A stretch of 64,000 bases of DNA from Hoyosella sp. YIM 151337 (GTDB taxonomy: Bacteria > Actinomycetota > Actinomycetes > Mycobacteriales > Mycobacteriaceae). Where the stretch lies: contig NZ_JAPEIQ010000026.1 of NCBI RefSeq assembly GCF_026041215.1, positions 186,001 to 250,000 on the forward strand. The letters run 5' to 3'. The notes under the pieces were generated by a model that searched no databases, had not been told where the DNA came from, and worked only from the letters and a program-made list of their open reading frames with translations. Position 1 is the first letter of the stretch, and the number at the start of each line of letters is the position of its first letter. This document shows positions 33,202-42,100 of the stretch, one piece after another. Position numbers and translations under genes: made by a program.

Positions 33202-34698
33202 ATGTTCGATTTGCTGGTGGGGGCGCTCGACGACGCGGGCGTGGCAGGGTTTGACGAGCTTGACGATGCGGGAGTGATTGAACTGGCCTCTGTGTGGCAT
33301 CGCCTGGAGTCCGTGGTTGCTGAGCGCAAATATGCGGCTGCAGCGGAACTGTTCCGTCGGTACCGCGAACGCGATGACGCAGATGGCGGCTGGGTTGTGG
33401 ACGCTTACGACCAGGCCGAAGCTGAAATTGGTGTTGCGCTTGGCATCTCCCGCCGCGCCGCGGGCGATGTCGTGGGCTTCGGGGATACCCTGGCGACGCG
33501 TCTGCCCAGGTTTCGCGAAGCTATCGCCGGCGGCCTGCTCTCGGTGTACCAGGCTCGCCAGGTTGAGAGCGCAACCCGCAACGTCTCGGAGGCGATGATC
33601 GCCCCGGTGGAAGAGCAAATCCTCGCGCGGATGCTCGCCCGGGGCGGCACGGCGACGGGACGGCGACTACGCGACATCGCCAATCGCGTGATTACAGCAC
33701 ACGACCCGGATGGCATTCGGGCACGTCGGCAGTGCGCGCAGGATGAACGCTACGTCGAGATATCCACCGCCGAGGACGGTATGGTCAACGTGCTGGCCAG
33801 CCTCCGCTGCGATGACGGGCGCTTCCTCGACGCACGAGTCACGGAAATGGCGAAAGAGGTGTGCGCCGACGATCCCCGTACATTCATGGCCCGGCGCGCC
33901 GATGCCCTCATCGCGCTGGCCCATGGCGAACCACGCCTGGTCTGCCAGTGCGGCACTGCCGACTGTACCCAGCGTGCCGAACTGCCCGCCCGCCGCAAAC
34001 CTGTCGTGCACGTCATTCTGACCGACACCGCATTATCCGGCCGCGACCAGAACGCCCCCGCCTACCTCGACGGGCACGGCATCATCGACGGCGCACTCGC
34101 TCGCGAGATCGCGGCTCAGGCTGTGGTCCGCCCCCTCAACCCCCAAGCTTCCAGCAGTTCAGCAGACCAGCTACCATGTGGGCCTGAAACGGCTGCGTCA
34201 GATGACCACGACGCGACACTGATGTACCGGCCGAGCCAGCAGGTCTCCGACCAGTCCCGCGCCGAGCATGGCACCTGCCAGTGGCCGCACTGCGACCGCG
34301 CGGCTTGGGAATGCGACCTCGACCATAACGAAGCCTTCAACCACGCCAACCCTAAAGCGGGCGGCCGCACGATCGCAGCGAACCTCGGCCCATTCTGCCG
34401 CGGACACCACCGCGTCAAGACTTTCTGCGGCTGGAGCTTCACCCCGGGACCGCGCGGCACCACGCTCCTGCACACACCGAGCGGGCGCCACTACACCCTC
34501 TACACCAGCGGACCTGTCGAACTTCTCACCGGAAGGCCGTCCCCAATCACTCTCACAGAATCAACCCTCGCACCGAGGGTAAAGAAATCACGTACCCGGG
34601 CCCAGACCCGCGCCTCGCGCGTCCGCGCCGAACGTCGCATTAACCAGGGCATACGTTGCCGCAACAACAACACCGCCGGCGCGGCCCCACCCTTCTAA
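33202..34698 (+). CDS. DUF222 domain protein with C-terminal HNH endonuclease motif
   Basis: A 498-residue protein with an N-terminal helix-rich DUF222 domain (about residues 1-330) and a C-terminal HNH motif: CQWPHCDRAAWECDLDHNEA, then GPFCRGHHRVKTFCGW, with paired Cys residues binding zinc and a Cys-His-His catalytic core. A Ser/Ala-rich linker separates the domains. Such DUF222-HNH genes occur in many copies in actinobacterial genomes and are often linked to '13E12-type' repeats, but the biological role is unsettled. It is followed by a stem-loop and flanked upstream by two pseudogenes, so this may be a recombination-prone spot. Confidence 0.9.
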   Translation: MFDLLVGALDDAGVAGFDELDDAGVIELASVWHRLESVVAERKYAAAAELFRRYRERDDADGGWVVDAYDQAEAEIGVALGISRRAAGDVVGFGDTLATRLPRFREAIAGGLLSVYQARQVESATRNVSEAMIAPVEEQILARMLARGGTATGRRLRDIANRVITAHDPDGIRARRQCAQDERYVEISTAEDGMVNVLASLRCDDGRFLDARVTEMAKEVCADDPRTFMARRADALIALAHGEPRLVCQCGTADCTQRAELPARRKPVVHVILTDTALSGRDQNAPAYLDGHGIIDGALAREIAAQAVVRPLNPQASSSSADQLPCGPETAASDDHDATLMYRPSQQVSDQSRAEHGTCQWPHCDRAAWECDLDHNEAFNHANPKAGGRTIAANLGPFCRGHHRVKTFCGWSFTPGPRGTTLLHTPSGRHYTLYTSGPVELLTGRPSPITLTESTLAPRVKKSRTRAQTRASRVRAERRINQGIRCRNNNTAGAAPPF

Positions 34699-34715
34699 CA
34701 GCCACGCACGCAGCA

Positions 34716-34736
34716 CCCGGCAGGACACCTGCCGGG
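34716..34736 (+). terminator. Stem-loop after the DUF222-HNH gene
   Basis: CCCGGCAG (34716-34723), loop GACAC, CTGCCGGG (34729-34736): a perfect 8-base G/C-rich stem between convergent genes, without a T-run. Confidence 0.6.
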
Positions 34737-34774
34737 GGCACACTCATGCCCGGAAACTCCGAACTACTGCGGGG

Positions 34775-35773
34775 TTAGGCCGAGTCCCGCTTGGCTCGGC
34801 TTGGGGAAACCCGCGGCGGTTCGTTGGGCATCTTCGGGTAGACGGGCGGCCACGGCGCATCCATCAGTCCGCTCGCCATGTCACGTTCGGACATGTCGAG
34901 CAGCGGCTCAAGCGATTGCGGGGTATCCGCCTTGCGGGACCATGGATCGCCCTGCGCTGCGACAAGCTCGGGCACGGTCGCGAGAGTGAGCGCATCCGGT
35001 TCGACCGTCTCCAGTTCAGCCCAGCTAATCGGTGTCGACACCTGCGCCCCCACTCTGGGACGCACGCACCACGCACCGAAGACAGTCTTGTGCGGCGCAT
35101 TCTGGTTGAAGTCGACGAACACTCGTGGACCGCGTTCTTCCTTCCACCACTGCGCGGTTATCAGGGCAGGGTGACGCCTTTCGAGTTCCCGGGCAAGGGC
35201 GACCGCGGCCGCGCGAACCTGATAACCGTCCCACCGAGGCTCGGCGTGCACATAAACATGCAGCCCGCGTGAGCCGGACGTTTTGATGTGGGACTCAATT
35301 CCCAACTCAGTGAGGAGGTCACGCACGCAGATCGCTGCGTCCTTCACCTGCGTGAAGCTCACTCCCGGTGACGGGTCGAGGTCGATCCGAAGCTCGTCGG
35401 TAGCCTCCGGACTGTGCGCATGGTACGGCCAGGCGTGAAAACCAATGCAGCCCAAATTCACTGCCCACAAAATGTGTGCCAGGTCCTTCGCGACAAGCGC
35501 ATCCGACGTTGTGCCGTTGGGTGTCGAAACGACAGTGGTCGTTAGCCATGCGGGAGCATTCTTCGGAACACGCTTCTGAAAGAACGACTTGCCGCCCGCG
35601 CCCTCTGGATAGCGCTCCATCAGCAGCGGCCGCCCACCCAAGGCTGCGAGCAGTGGTTCGGCAACACTTTCGTAGTAGCGCGCGAGGTCCAGTTTCGTCC
35701 AGCCGTGTTTGGCGAAGTAGACCTTATCGGGATTCGACAAGGCGACTTCTGCACCTGCGGCTTCGATGATCAT
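34775..35773 (-). CDS. LigD polymerase-domain-like archaeo-eukaryotic primase (Prim-PolC type)
   Basis: A 332-residue stand-alone AEP polymerase of the LigD-polymerase family. The catalytic metal pair is Asp131/Asp133 (RIDLDPSPG), with a third Asp in FVDFNQNAPHKT. SGSRGLHVYVH and YHAHSPEATDELRID are family blocks. In mycobacteria the equivalent gene (Rv3730c, Prim-PolC) sits next to ligC and works with it in gap-filling repair, inserting short stretches of nucleotides. The same arrangement here supports that role. The ATG overlaps the end of the ligase gene as ATGA, so the two are translationally coupled. Confidence 0.93.
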   Translation of the reverse strand: MIIEAAGAEVALSNPDKVYFAKHGWTKLDLARYYESVAEPLLAALGGRPLLMERYPEGAGGKSFFQKRVPKNAPAWLTTTVVSTPNGTTSDALVAKDLAHILWAVNLGCIGFHAWPYHAHSPEATDELRIDLDPSPGVSFTQVKDAAICVRDLLTELGIESHIKTSGSRGLHVYVHAEPRWDGYQVRAAAVALARELERRHPALITAQWWKEERGPRVFVDFNQNAPHKTVFGAWCVRPRVGAQVSTPISWAELETVEPDALTLATVPELVAAQGDPWSRKADTPQSLEPLLDMSERDMASGLMDAPWPPVYPKMPNEPPRVSPSRAKRDSA

Positions 35774-36840
35774 GACGGGACCGCGAATATCTCAGTCAGC
35801 TCGGCTGGGGCAACCTCGTCGAGTTGGGCATAAGTGCACGATTGGGGTGTGCGATCCGGCCTGAATCTTACGAGCCTGCCGCCGTGCCGGAACCGGCCAC
35901 TCTGCACGTGTTCATAACGCACTTCAGCCACGAGTTCGACACGCAACGGCTCCCACGTCAAATCCTTGCCTGCGCTCCATCGGCTCTGCCCGCCCGGCAT
36001 TCGCCCTGTCATCGCGGCTGCCTCATCTGCCCAGGAACGCCACGGGTGGTTCTCGAGGGCATTCTCGCGCCATGGGGCTAGTTCACCCACCAGTGATCGC
36101 CGCTTGGCCGCGGTGAAACTGCTTGCGACGCCGACATGGTGCAAGATCCCAGCATCGTCGAACAATCCGAGCAGAAGTGACCCCACCCCCTCGCCGTCCT
36201 TATGCCAGCGGAACCCTGCGACAACACAGTCCGCGGTGCGTTCATGCTTGACCTTGATCATGGTGCGCTTGTTCTGCTCGTACGGCAGAGAGGCACTTTT
36301 CACCATGACGCCGTCGAACCCAGCCCCCTCGAAACGGGTAAACCAGTCCTCCGCCACCGCGGCGTCAGCGGTAATCGGCGTCAAGTGAACGTAGGGCCCG
36401 GTTGTGAGCGCAGCCGTAAGGTGCCGGCGGCGCGTTTCGAAGGGCGCCGTCAGCAGGCTTTCGTCTCCAAGCGCGAGCATGTCGAACGCAACGAACGACG
36501 CGGGTGTCGCCTCCGCGAGCTTCCGGACGCGTGACGCGGCTGGATGAAGGCGCAGCTGGAGCAGATCAAAATCGAGGCCGCGCTCTGTGACGATGACGAT
36601 CTCACCGTCGATGACGCATCGATTAGGTACAGCGTCGCGCAGGACGTCGACGAGTTCCGGGAAGTAGCGTGTGAGCGGCCGGTCGTTGCGCGAACCGAGC
36701 TCGATGTTGTCGCCATCGCGAAAGACGATGCAGCGGAAACCATCCCACTTCGGTTCATATCGCAGCCCGTCAGCGCGCGGCAGGTCGGAGGCGGCCTTGG
36801 CCAGCATAGGCCGCACCGGCGGCATCACAGGTAGCTGCAC
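35770..36840 (-). CDS. ligC: ATP-dependent DNA ligase, LigC type
   Basis: A 356-residue ATP-dependent DNA ligase. Lys31 in EPKWDGFR is the adenylated residue. Other nucleotidyltransferase motifs follow: RNDRPLTRYFPEL, VIDGEIVI, FDGVMVK and TMIKVK. The C-terminal OB domain ends with RPDRTPQSCTYAQLDE. Length and domain order fit LigC and exclude the multi-domain LigD and the larger LigB. It seals nicks in repair together with the coupled Prim-PolC-type polymerase. No Ku gene is in the window. It is the first gene of the two-gene operon. Confidence 0.92.
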   Translation of the reverse strand: MQLPVMPPVRPMLAKAASDLPRADGLRYEPKWDGFRCIVFRDGDNIELGSRNDRPLTRYFPELVDVLRDAVPNRCVIDGEIVIVTERGLDFDLLQLRLHPAASRVRKLAEATPASFVAFDMLALGDESLLTAPFETRRRHLTAALTTGPYVHLTPITADAAVAEDWFTRFEGAGFDGVMVKSASLPYEQNKRTMIKVKHERTADCVVAGFRWHKDGEGVGSLLLGLFDDAGILHHVGVASSFTAAKRRSLVGELAPWRENALENHPWRSWADEAAAMTGRMPGGQSRWSAGKDLTWEPLRVELVAEVRYEHVQSGRFRHGGRLVRFRPDRTPQSCTYAQLDEVAPAELTEIFAVPS

Positions 36841-36880
36841 ACACCGATCGTAGGTCAGGCCGCTCGGCGCCGGTGCGATC

Positions 36881-37348
36881 TCAGGCGAGTTTTTGCTTCA
36901 CTGCTGCGGCTACCCGAGAACCATCTGCGCGTCCAGCCACCTCCGCTGACGCGACCTTCATAACCTGACCCATCTGCCGCATACCGGGGCGTTCGCCCAT
37001 CTCTTTCTCCACTGCGGCAAGCGCGTTCGTCACGACGGCGTCGAGTTCCTCATCCGACAGCTGCCGGGGCAAGTACCGCGCGATAATGTCGCCTTCAGCA
37101 CGTTCTTTCGACGCGAGCTCTTCGCGACCGGCCTCTGAATACACGGTGGCCGATTCGGCGCGCTTTTTCGCTTCTTTGGTGAGCACCTTGATGACTTCCG
37201 CATCCGTCAGCTCTCGCGCTGCGGCGCCAGACACTTCTTCGGTGCGGATCGCCGCAATCAGCATGCGCAGCGTCGCGGTGGTCGCAGAATCCTTTGCTTT
37301 CATCGATGCCGTCAGGTCTTCGCGCAGCTTCGCTTTCAATTCAGACAT
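36881..37348 (-). CDS. GatB/YqeY domain-containing protein
   Basis: A 155-residue protein matching the stand-alone YqeY family. The start SELKAKLREDLTASMKAKD and the block ERAEGDIIARYLPRQLSDEE are typical, as is the C-terminal GQVMKVASAEVAGRADGSRV helix bundle. The fold is the tRNA-binding tail domain of GatB amidotransferase, but the physiological role of the free-standing version is not settled. The ATG at 37348 is chosen. A GTG four codons upstream is possible, and neither has a strong ribosome binding site. It is divergent from an MT0933-type gene. Confidence 0.9.
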   Translation of the reverse strand: MSELKAKLREDLTASMKAKDSATTATLRMLIAAIRTEEVSGAAARELTDAEVIKVLTKEAKKRAESATVYSEAGREELASKERAEGDIIARYLPRQLSDEELDAVVTNALAAVEKEMGERPGMRQMGQVMKVASAEVAGRADGSRVAAAVKQKLA

Positions 37349-37393
37349 AGTGCAACCCACATTACGCTGCGAGCGCGAAGGCGCGCGTCGTCC

Positions 37394-37420
37394 GTAGGGT
37401 TGAACTCAGTAGGGTCGAAC
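37394..37420. repeat. Two 12-base direct repeats upstream of the MT0933-type gene
   Basis: GTAGGGTTGAAC (37394-37405) and GTAGGGTCGAAC (37409-37420) are spaced 15 bases apart in the 108-base divergent region between the YqeY-like and MT0933-type genes. They differ at one base. They may be half-sites for an activator or part of the promoter. Confidence 0.4.
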
Positions 37421-37456
37421 AAGGACCGCAACACTATCGAACCCAAGGAGGTCTGA

Positions 37457-37723
37457 ATGGGACTCGGCGACATCGTTAACAAGGCAAAGAATCTCGCACA
37501 GAAAAGCCCCGACAAAGCACGCGAGGCTATTGACCGCGTTGAAGACACGCTCGATAAGAAGACCGGTGAAAAGTACGGAGACCAGATCCGCAAGGGCGGT
37601 GACGCAGTCGAACAGAACCTCGGCATAGCCGAAGCAGCCCAGGCGGCGGGCGAGTCACCAGAGCCGGGCACGGGCACGGCCCCGCAGCAGGGCACCGAGA
37701 ACGAGAATGAAAACCCAACCTAG
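37457..37723 (+). CDS. MT0933/Rv0909-type antitoxin-family small protein, copy 1
   Basis: An 88-residue acidic protein matching the MT0933-like antitoxin family: an N-terminal helical segment with KAKNLAQKSPDKAREAIDRV followed by LDKKTGEKYGDQI, then a disordered Pro/Glu/Asn-rich tail. In mycobacteria the family is annotated as the antitoxin of an Rv0909/Rv0910 pair, but no SRPBCC-type toxin partner lies next to it here. The ribosome binding site AAGGAGG seven bases upstream is near-perfect, which suggests high expression. A clear paralogue starts at 41702, and the two share most of the first 45 residues. Confidence 0.83.
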   Translation: MGLGDIVNKAKNLAQKSPDKAREAIDRVEDTLDKKTGEKYGDQIRKGGDAVEQNLGIAEAAQAAGESPEPGTGTAPQQGTENENENPT

Positions 37724-37769
37724 AAGTTAACGAAGATTCAGAAAACGTCCTTCGGCGTTACGTGATCGT

Positions 37770-37775
37770 GATAAT
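37770..37775 (+). promoter_or_regulatory. Candidate -10 element for a leaderless LVIVD-gene transcript
   Basis: GATAAT ends eight bases before the ATG at 37784, and no Shine-Dalgarno sequence precedes that ATG, which is consistent with a leaderless transcript. A matching -35 is not obvious. Confidence 0.4.
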
Positions 37776-37783
37776 TTCCCTAA

Positions 37784-39322
37784 ATGGGGGAATCCACACG
37801 GTCACAGGCCCGGTACTTCCTGCGCGTCGGAGCGTCGGTGTGTGCACTGGCACTCGCCGCTACAGGTGCTCCGGCTAGCGCCGACCCCGTCGAGAATTTC
37901 CTTGAGGTGCACCGGACAGCCGTAGAACGTGCGGACTGCGGGCCTGGCTCAGCCCCCGAAACCGGCCTGCAAGGCCAGGTCCCCGGCCCGGACCGCGATA
38001 GCGGGCGCAGCGCACAGGGTTACAGCTGTAACCTCAGCCTCATCGGTCAGCACCAAGGTCCAGGAGCCGGAATCGTTAGCGCGACGTACGACCACTGCTC
38101 CTACACTGGGTCGAATATCCCCATCCCTGAGGCGGCAGGCAGTCCAGGCACCGGCGTGCAGGTTATTGACGCCTCCGACCCCGCCAATCCGAAACACGTG
38201 AGGTCCCTGCAAGAGCCACCGATGCTCGCGGGCACGTGGGAGTCGCTCGATGTTCACGAGGGCCGCGGCCTGCTAGCGGGGACTGGAGTAGGCATTCTCG
38301 TCGGCGCGGGCGGGTTTTCGATCTACGACATATCCGAAGACTGCACCAATCCCCGATTGCTGAACCACCGGGACGGCACGCAGCTGTCCATGCCGCTGCC
38401 CATCACCACTCACGAAGGAGCATTCTCCCCCGACGGCAGAACCTACTGGGCCGCAGGCACCGTCGGCGGGCAGCTTTCGGCGATTGATGTGAGCGACCCA
38501 GCCAACCCCAGAGTTGTGTGGACCGGAATCACGGGCATCTCCAACCATGGCTTCGGGATCACCGCTGACGGAAACCGCATGTACATCTCAACCCTCGCCG
38601 GTATCACCGTCCTCGACATCAGCGCGGTGCAGCGGCGCGACCCCTTCCCCGTTGTGCCGCATGTGGGCCGCCTATTCTGGTCTGACGGGCAGCTCACTCA
38701 GCACACCATCCCGGTTACCGTGGACGGCGCGCCGGTGCTTTTCACGGTCGACGAGGGCGGGTCCGGCGGAGTGAAAATCATCGATTCGCGCGACGATCAG
38801 AACCTCAGACTGATCAACACGATTAAGCTTGAGGTGAATCTGCCCGAGAATCTTGGATTATGGGCACAAGACAATTCGGGGAACGGCGCGTTCGGTTACG
38901 ACGCGCATTACTGCACCGTCGACCGCAAGATCGATCCCACTGCCCTTGCGTGCGGCTGGATTCAGTCAGGCATCCGGGTCTTCGATGTTCGCGACCTTCA
39001 CAACATCAGGGAGATCGCGTACTTCAATCCGCCCGCGCAACTCGGCAAAGCCGGGCAGCTTGTGAACTCGACGCATGCAACGCTAGGCGCGATCGTGGGT
39101 CTCCCCCTCATTGGCTCGATCGCGGTGGCTCGTGCGATCGCCGACGGCGACATTGAGCTTCACGATATTGAGAGCCCCCGCGCCCGTCTGCTCGGTATAG
39201 ACATGTCGGCGGACTGGTGCATGTCACCGCCAGCCTTCCATGGTGATCAGCTTTGGGTGACGTGCATGGATAACGGCTTCATGGCACTGCAGTTTGAGAA
39301 CGGTGCGTACCCGCTGTCATGA
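37784..39322 (+). CDS. Secreted LVIVD-repeat (beta-propeller) protein
   Basis: A 512-residue exported protein. The signal peptide is basic then hydrophobic (VGASVCALALAATGAPASA) with cleavage predicted after Ala33. The mature part contains LVIVD-type propeller blades: GVQVIDASDPANPKHV, LSAIDVSDPANPRVV, GGFSIYDISEDCTNPRLL, GVKIIDSRDDQNLRLI and GIRVFDVRDLHNIREI. Several Cys residues (CSYTG, HYCTVD, CGW, WCMSP, TCMDN) could form disulfides outside the cell. The function of the family is unknown. The DUF305 gene starts inside its stop codon (ATGA), so the two exported proteins are made together. Confidence 0.85.
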   Translation: MGESTRSQARYFLRVGASVCALALAATGAPASADPVENFLEVHRTAVERADCGPGSAPETGLQGQVPGPDRDSGRSAQGYSCNLSLIGQHQGPGAGIVSATYDHCSYTGSNIPIPEAAGSPGTGVQVIDASDPANPKHVRSLQEPPMLAGTWESLDVHEGRGLLAGTGVGILVGAGGFSIYDISEDCTNPRLLNHRDGTQLSMPLPITTHEGAFSPDGRTYWAAGTVGGQLSAIDVSDPANPRVVWTGITGISNHGFGITADGNRMYISTLAGITVLDISAVQRRDPFPVVPHVGRLFWSDGQLTQHTIPVTVDGAPVLFTVDEGGSGGVKIIDSRDDQNLRLINTIKLEVNLPENLGLWAQDNSGNGAFGYDAHYCTVDRKIDPTALACGWIQSGIRVFDVRDLHNIREIAYFNPPAQLGKAGQLVNSTHATLGAIVGLPLIGSIAVARAIADGDIELHDIESPRARLLGIDMSADWCMSPPAFHGDQLWVTCMDNGFMALQFENGAYPLS

Positions 39323-39951
39323 AGTCACGCCTGGCTGCACTGTGTGTGGCATTGCTTCTGCTGGGTGGCGGGTTTGCGGCAGGCTATTTCGTTCCGCGGG
39401 AGAATCACGCTACTGCCGAACCACCGGAATTCGGGCCGGTAGAGGTCGGGTTCGCGCAGGACATGGCAACCCACCATGTGCAGGCGATCGAGCTGTGCCA
39501 CGCGCTGAGTGCCGACGTCGACGAGATGCTGACGGCACTGTGCACGCAGATCCAGACCAGCCAGACGCAGGAAATCGGCATCCTGACTGGGTGGCTCGAG
39601 TTGCTCGATCAACCTCTCGCATCGCGTGCGCCGATGGCATGGATGCATGATCATCACGACTCGGCCCATAGCCACACCGGGTCGTCGTCACCGATGCCCG
39701 GCATGGCGAGCTGGCTGGAAGTCGACGCGCTGCGCCAATCGAATGGAAACGAAGCCGAAGTCCAGTTTCTGCAGCTGATGCTCCGGCACCATCAGGGTGG
39801 CATCGACATGGCTGGTTACGCGGCGCAACATGCGACCGTCCCAGTCGTTGCGCGGCTTGCCACCATCATGATCAAGGAACAAAGCCAAGAGACCGCGGTG
39901 ATGGAACAGCTGCTGCGCCGCCGCGGCGGGGAACCGCTTCCCTATCCGTAA
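39319..39951 (+). CDS. DUF305 domain protein, membrane-anchored or secreted
   Basis: A 210-residue protein with an N-terminal hydrophobic anchor (LAALCVALLLLGGGFAAGYF) and a four-helix DUF305 domain with paired His motifs: FAQDMATHHVQAIEL and LMLRHHQGGIDMA. His- and Met-rich stretches (WMHDHHDSAHSH, SPMPGM) suggest metal, possibly copper, binding outside the cell. This is inference from composition. DUF305 proteins are ferritin-like helical bundles of unsettled function. The ATG overlaps the stop of the LVIVD gene, implying coupled production. Confidence 0.87.
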   Translation: MKSRLAALCVALLLLGGGFAAGYFVPRENHATAEPPEFGPVEVGFAQDMATHHVQAIELCHALSADVDEMLTALCTQIQTSQTQEIGILTGWLELLDQPLASRAPMAWMHDHHDSAHSHTGSSSPMPGMASWLEVDALRQSNGNEAEVQFLQLMLRHHQGGIDMAGYAAQHATVPVVARLATIMIKEQSQETAVMEQLLRRRGGEPLPYP

Positions 39952-39960
39952 TAGCGGAAT

Positions 39961-41421
39961 TCACAGCTTCGTCAGTGCGATGGGCAGCCCGTCGGTGGGG
40001 AACGGCAGCGAACTCGTATCCCAATGCACTTCATAACGGGGCTTGAGCTCAAGCCGGTACGTGCGCAGAAGGTGATGCAGAATCGTCTTTACCTCAAGCA
40101 TGCCGAAGCGCATTCCGATGCACCGGTGCGCGCCGCCGCCGAACGGAACGAACAAGAATGGATGCTGCTTGTCCTCGCGCCGATGCGGCGCGAAGCGCTC
40201 GGGGTCGAAGTTTTCCGGCTCTGTCCAGAATTCAGGCAGCAAATGGTTTACCCAGGGATCAACGAGCAAGAACGTGCCTTTGGGCACATAGAAACCGAGA
40301 ATGTCGGTATCCTTCACCGTTTCCCGGATAAACGCCGGAACTGGAGCCACCAAACGAAGCGATTCGCTGATGACGTTCTCGAGAGTCGTCAGCCCGTCGA
40401 GGTACGCCGGGGAAACCGGTTCTTCGTGCCCGCTGACCTCGGCGCGGACTTTCTCCTGCCACGCTGGATACTTCGCCAGATGGTACGCGGTGGCGGTCGT
40501 GGTGATAGTCGCTGTGTCGTGCGCCGCCATCATCAAGAAGATCATGTGATTTACCACGTCGTCATCGCTGAACGTCTCGCCGTCTTCTGACGTCGCATGA
40601 CAGAGCGCCGCAAAGAGGTCACGCGAGTTTTCGCGCCGCTTCGCCGGAAGGTGAGAGCGAAAATAAGCCTCGAGCAGTCGACGGCCGCGCAGTCCTCGCG
40701 ACCACCGGCCACCTGGCACTGGGTAGCGCACGAGCGCCGTACCGCCCCGCACTGTTGCGATAAAAGCGTCGTTCAGCTTGGTGACAAGTGCATCGCTCTC
40801 GTCACCGGCATCCATGAATACGCGGGTAGCAACTCCGAGGGTGAGTTGTTTCAGCGTTGGGTAGAGTTCGATGCTTCCCCCACGGGTGAGGTTACGCACG
40901 TGAGCGCTGATAACCTCGTCGGCTACGGCGGTATATCCCTCGAGACGCTCACGGGTGAACGCAGCCTGCATGATTCGGCGGTGATAGCGATGCTCATCCG
41001 CATCGAGCAACATCAAACCGCGATGGAAGAACGCGTCGATCAAATACCGCCAGCCGCCTTGGGAATACGTGTTGTCGCGGTTTACCAGCACGGCCTGCGT
41101 TGCTTCCGGGCCAGCGATCGCGACCCCGCGGCGGCCGAAAACGTTCGCCCACGAAACCGGCCCGAACTGATGGTATCTGCGCATTTGATACGCCGGACCG
41201 AGCCGCATCATTTCAAAAGTGTGGCCGAGCAGCGGAAGACCAGGATCCCCAAGCACCGGTTTGAGACCGCTGCCCGCAGGTGGGGTGGCGAACGGTTCTG
41301 TTCGCCAATTATGGTGCTCAAGCCGGTCGGCGATGAGACGCGTGCCCGGAAGAGTCGCGATTGTTGGCTTGTGCCGGACCACCGCGTTTTTCAAGTTCTT
41401 CGGATGCATTACCGTGCTCAT
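39961..41421 (-). CDS. Cytochrome P450, CYP136-like
   Basis: A 486-residue P450. The haem-binding loop FGGGAHRCIGMRFG places the thiolate at Cys434, the I-helix reads MMAAHDTATIT, and the K-helix ExxR is ESLRL. It matches the CYP136 group of mycobacteria through PAGSGLKPVLGDPGLPLLGH, FFHRGLMLLDADEHRYHRRI and NHMIFLMMAAHDT. CYP136 enzymes are related to CYP51 sterol demethylases, but their physiological substrate is unknown. The start at 41421 has GGGAGG seven bases upstream. No ferredoxin or reductase is adjacent, so redox partners must be elsewhere. Confidence 0.93.
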   Translation of the reverse strand: MSTVMHPKNLKNAVVRHKPTIATLPGTRLIADRLEHHNWRTEPFATPPAGSGLKPVLGDPGLPLLGHTFEMMRLGPAYQMRRYHQFGPVSWANVFGRRGVAIAGPEATQAVLVNRDNTYSQGGWRYLIDAFFHRGLMLLDADEHRYHRRIMQAAFTRERLEGYTAVADEVISAHVRNLTRGGSIELYPTLKQLTLGVATRVFMDAGDESDALVTKLNDAFIATVRGGTALVRYPVPGGRWSRGLRGRRLLEAYFRSHLPAKRRENSRDLFAALCHATSEDGETFSDDDVVNHMIFLMMAAHDTATITTTATAYHLAKYPAWQEKVRAEVSGHEEPVSPAYLDGLTTLENVISESLRLVAPVPAFIRETVKDTDILGFYVPKGTFLLVDPWVNHLLPEFWTEPENFDPERFAPHRREDKQHPFLFVPFGGGAHRCIGMRFGMLEVKTILHHLLRTYRLELKPRYEVHWDTSSLPFPTDGLPIALTKL

Positions 41422-41701
41422 CGGAAAGCCTCCCACCGCGTCTTCATTGACGTCCGTTGCCCCTAATGTACGCCTGGACAGCGGCGAAAGAAATGTAAAA
41501 TCTGCTTTTTGTTACAAGATGTGGGAATCAGTGGGAGTCGCTGTGTTGCTATCGAATTCCACACAGGGCCGTAACTTCATCTTTTGCTAATTGATCTGTA
41601 ACGGCGACGCTCGCAGCGGGCAACAATCCAGTCGTAGCGTAGGCGGTGGGTCAGGCCGGAAACCAATCGCCGGAGCTCACTGCGCCCCGAGGAGGTAGCA
41701 A
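41422..41701. other. Non-coding region between P450 and MT0933-type gene copy 2
   Basis: 280 bases with lower G+C than the surroundings around 41490-41590 (AAATGTAAAATC, TTTTTGTTAC). It must hold the divergent promoters of the P450 and the small-protein gene. I see no convincing palindrome or RNA gene. Confidence 0.5.
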
Positions 41702-41962
41702 ATGGTATTAGCGAGCTTGCTGGACAAGGCAAAAAGCCTTGCACAGAAAAGCCCTGACAAGGTTCGCACCGTGATCGATCGCGTCGAAGAAACCCTCGAC
41801 AAGACCACCGGCGGCAAGTACACCGAAAAGATCCACAAAGTCTCCGATACTGTCGAGCAGCAGCTGGGACTTAGTGCTGAGCCGGACACGGAAGAGGCGG
41901 CAGAGGACGCTCCCCTGGATGTGGCCGAGGAGACTTCCGCAGACGACACCGAAGCGAAGTAG
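41702..41962 (+). CDS. MT0933/Rv0909-type antitoxin-family small protein, copy 2
   Basis: An 86-residue paralogue of the protein starting at 37457. KAKSLAQKSPDKVRTVIDRV, LDKTTGGKYTEKI and VEQQLGL align without gaps, and the acidic disordered tail differs. The ribosome binding site (GAGGAGG, then six bases to ATG) is again near-perfect. No toxin gene is next to it. The two copies lie 4 kb apart in the same orientation, bracketing the LVIVD, DUF305 and P450 genes, so either local duplication or gene shuffling placed them there. Confidence 0.82.
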   Translation: MVLASLLDKAKSLAQKSPDKVRTVIDRVEETLDKTTGGKYTEKIHKVSDTVEQQLGLSAEPDTEEAAEDAPLDVAEETSADDTEAK

Positions 41963-42100
41963 TCTCACCACCCGTGATGGCATGACGGCCGCATTACGCT
42001 GAGCGCGATCTAGGTGGCGAAACCGCGGCGCCAGGCTCACATTTGGTATCAGGGGCTCACGGCGCCCGCTGAGCCTCGACCGCGCACCAGTGAGGCCGTC

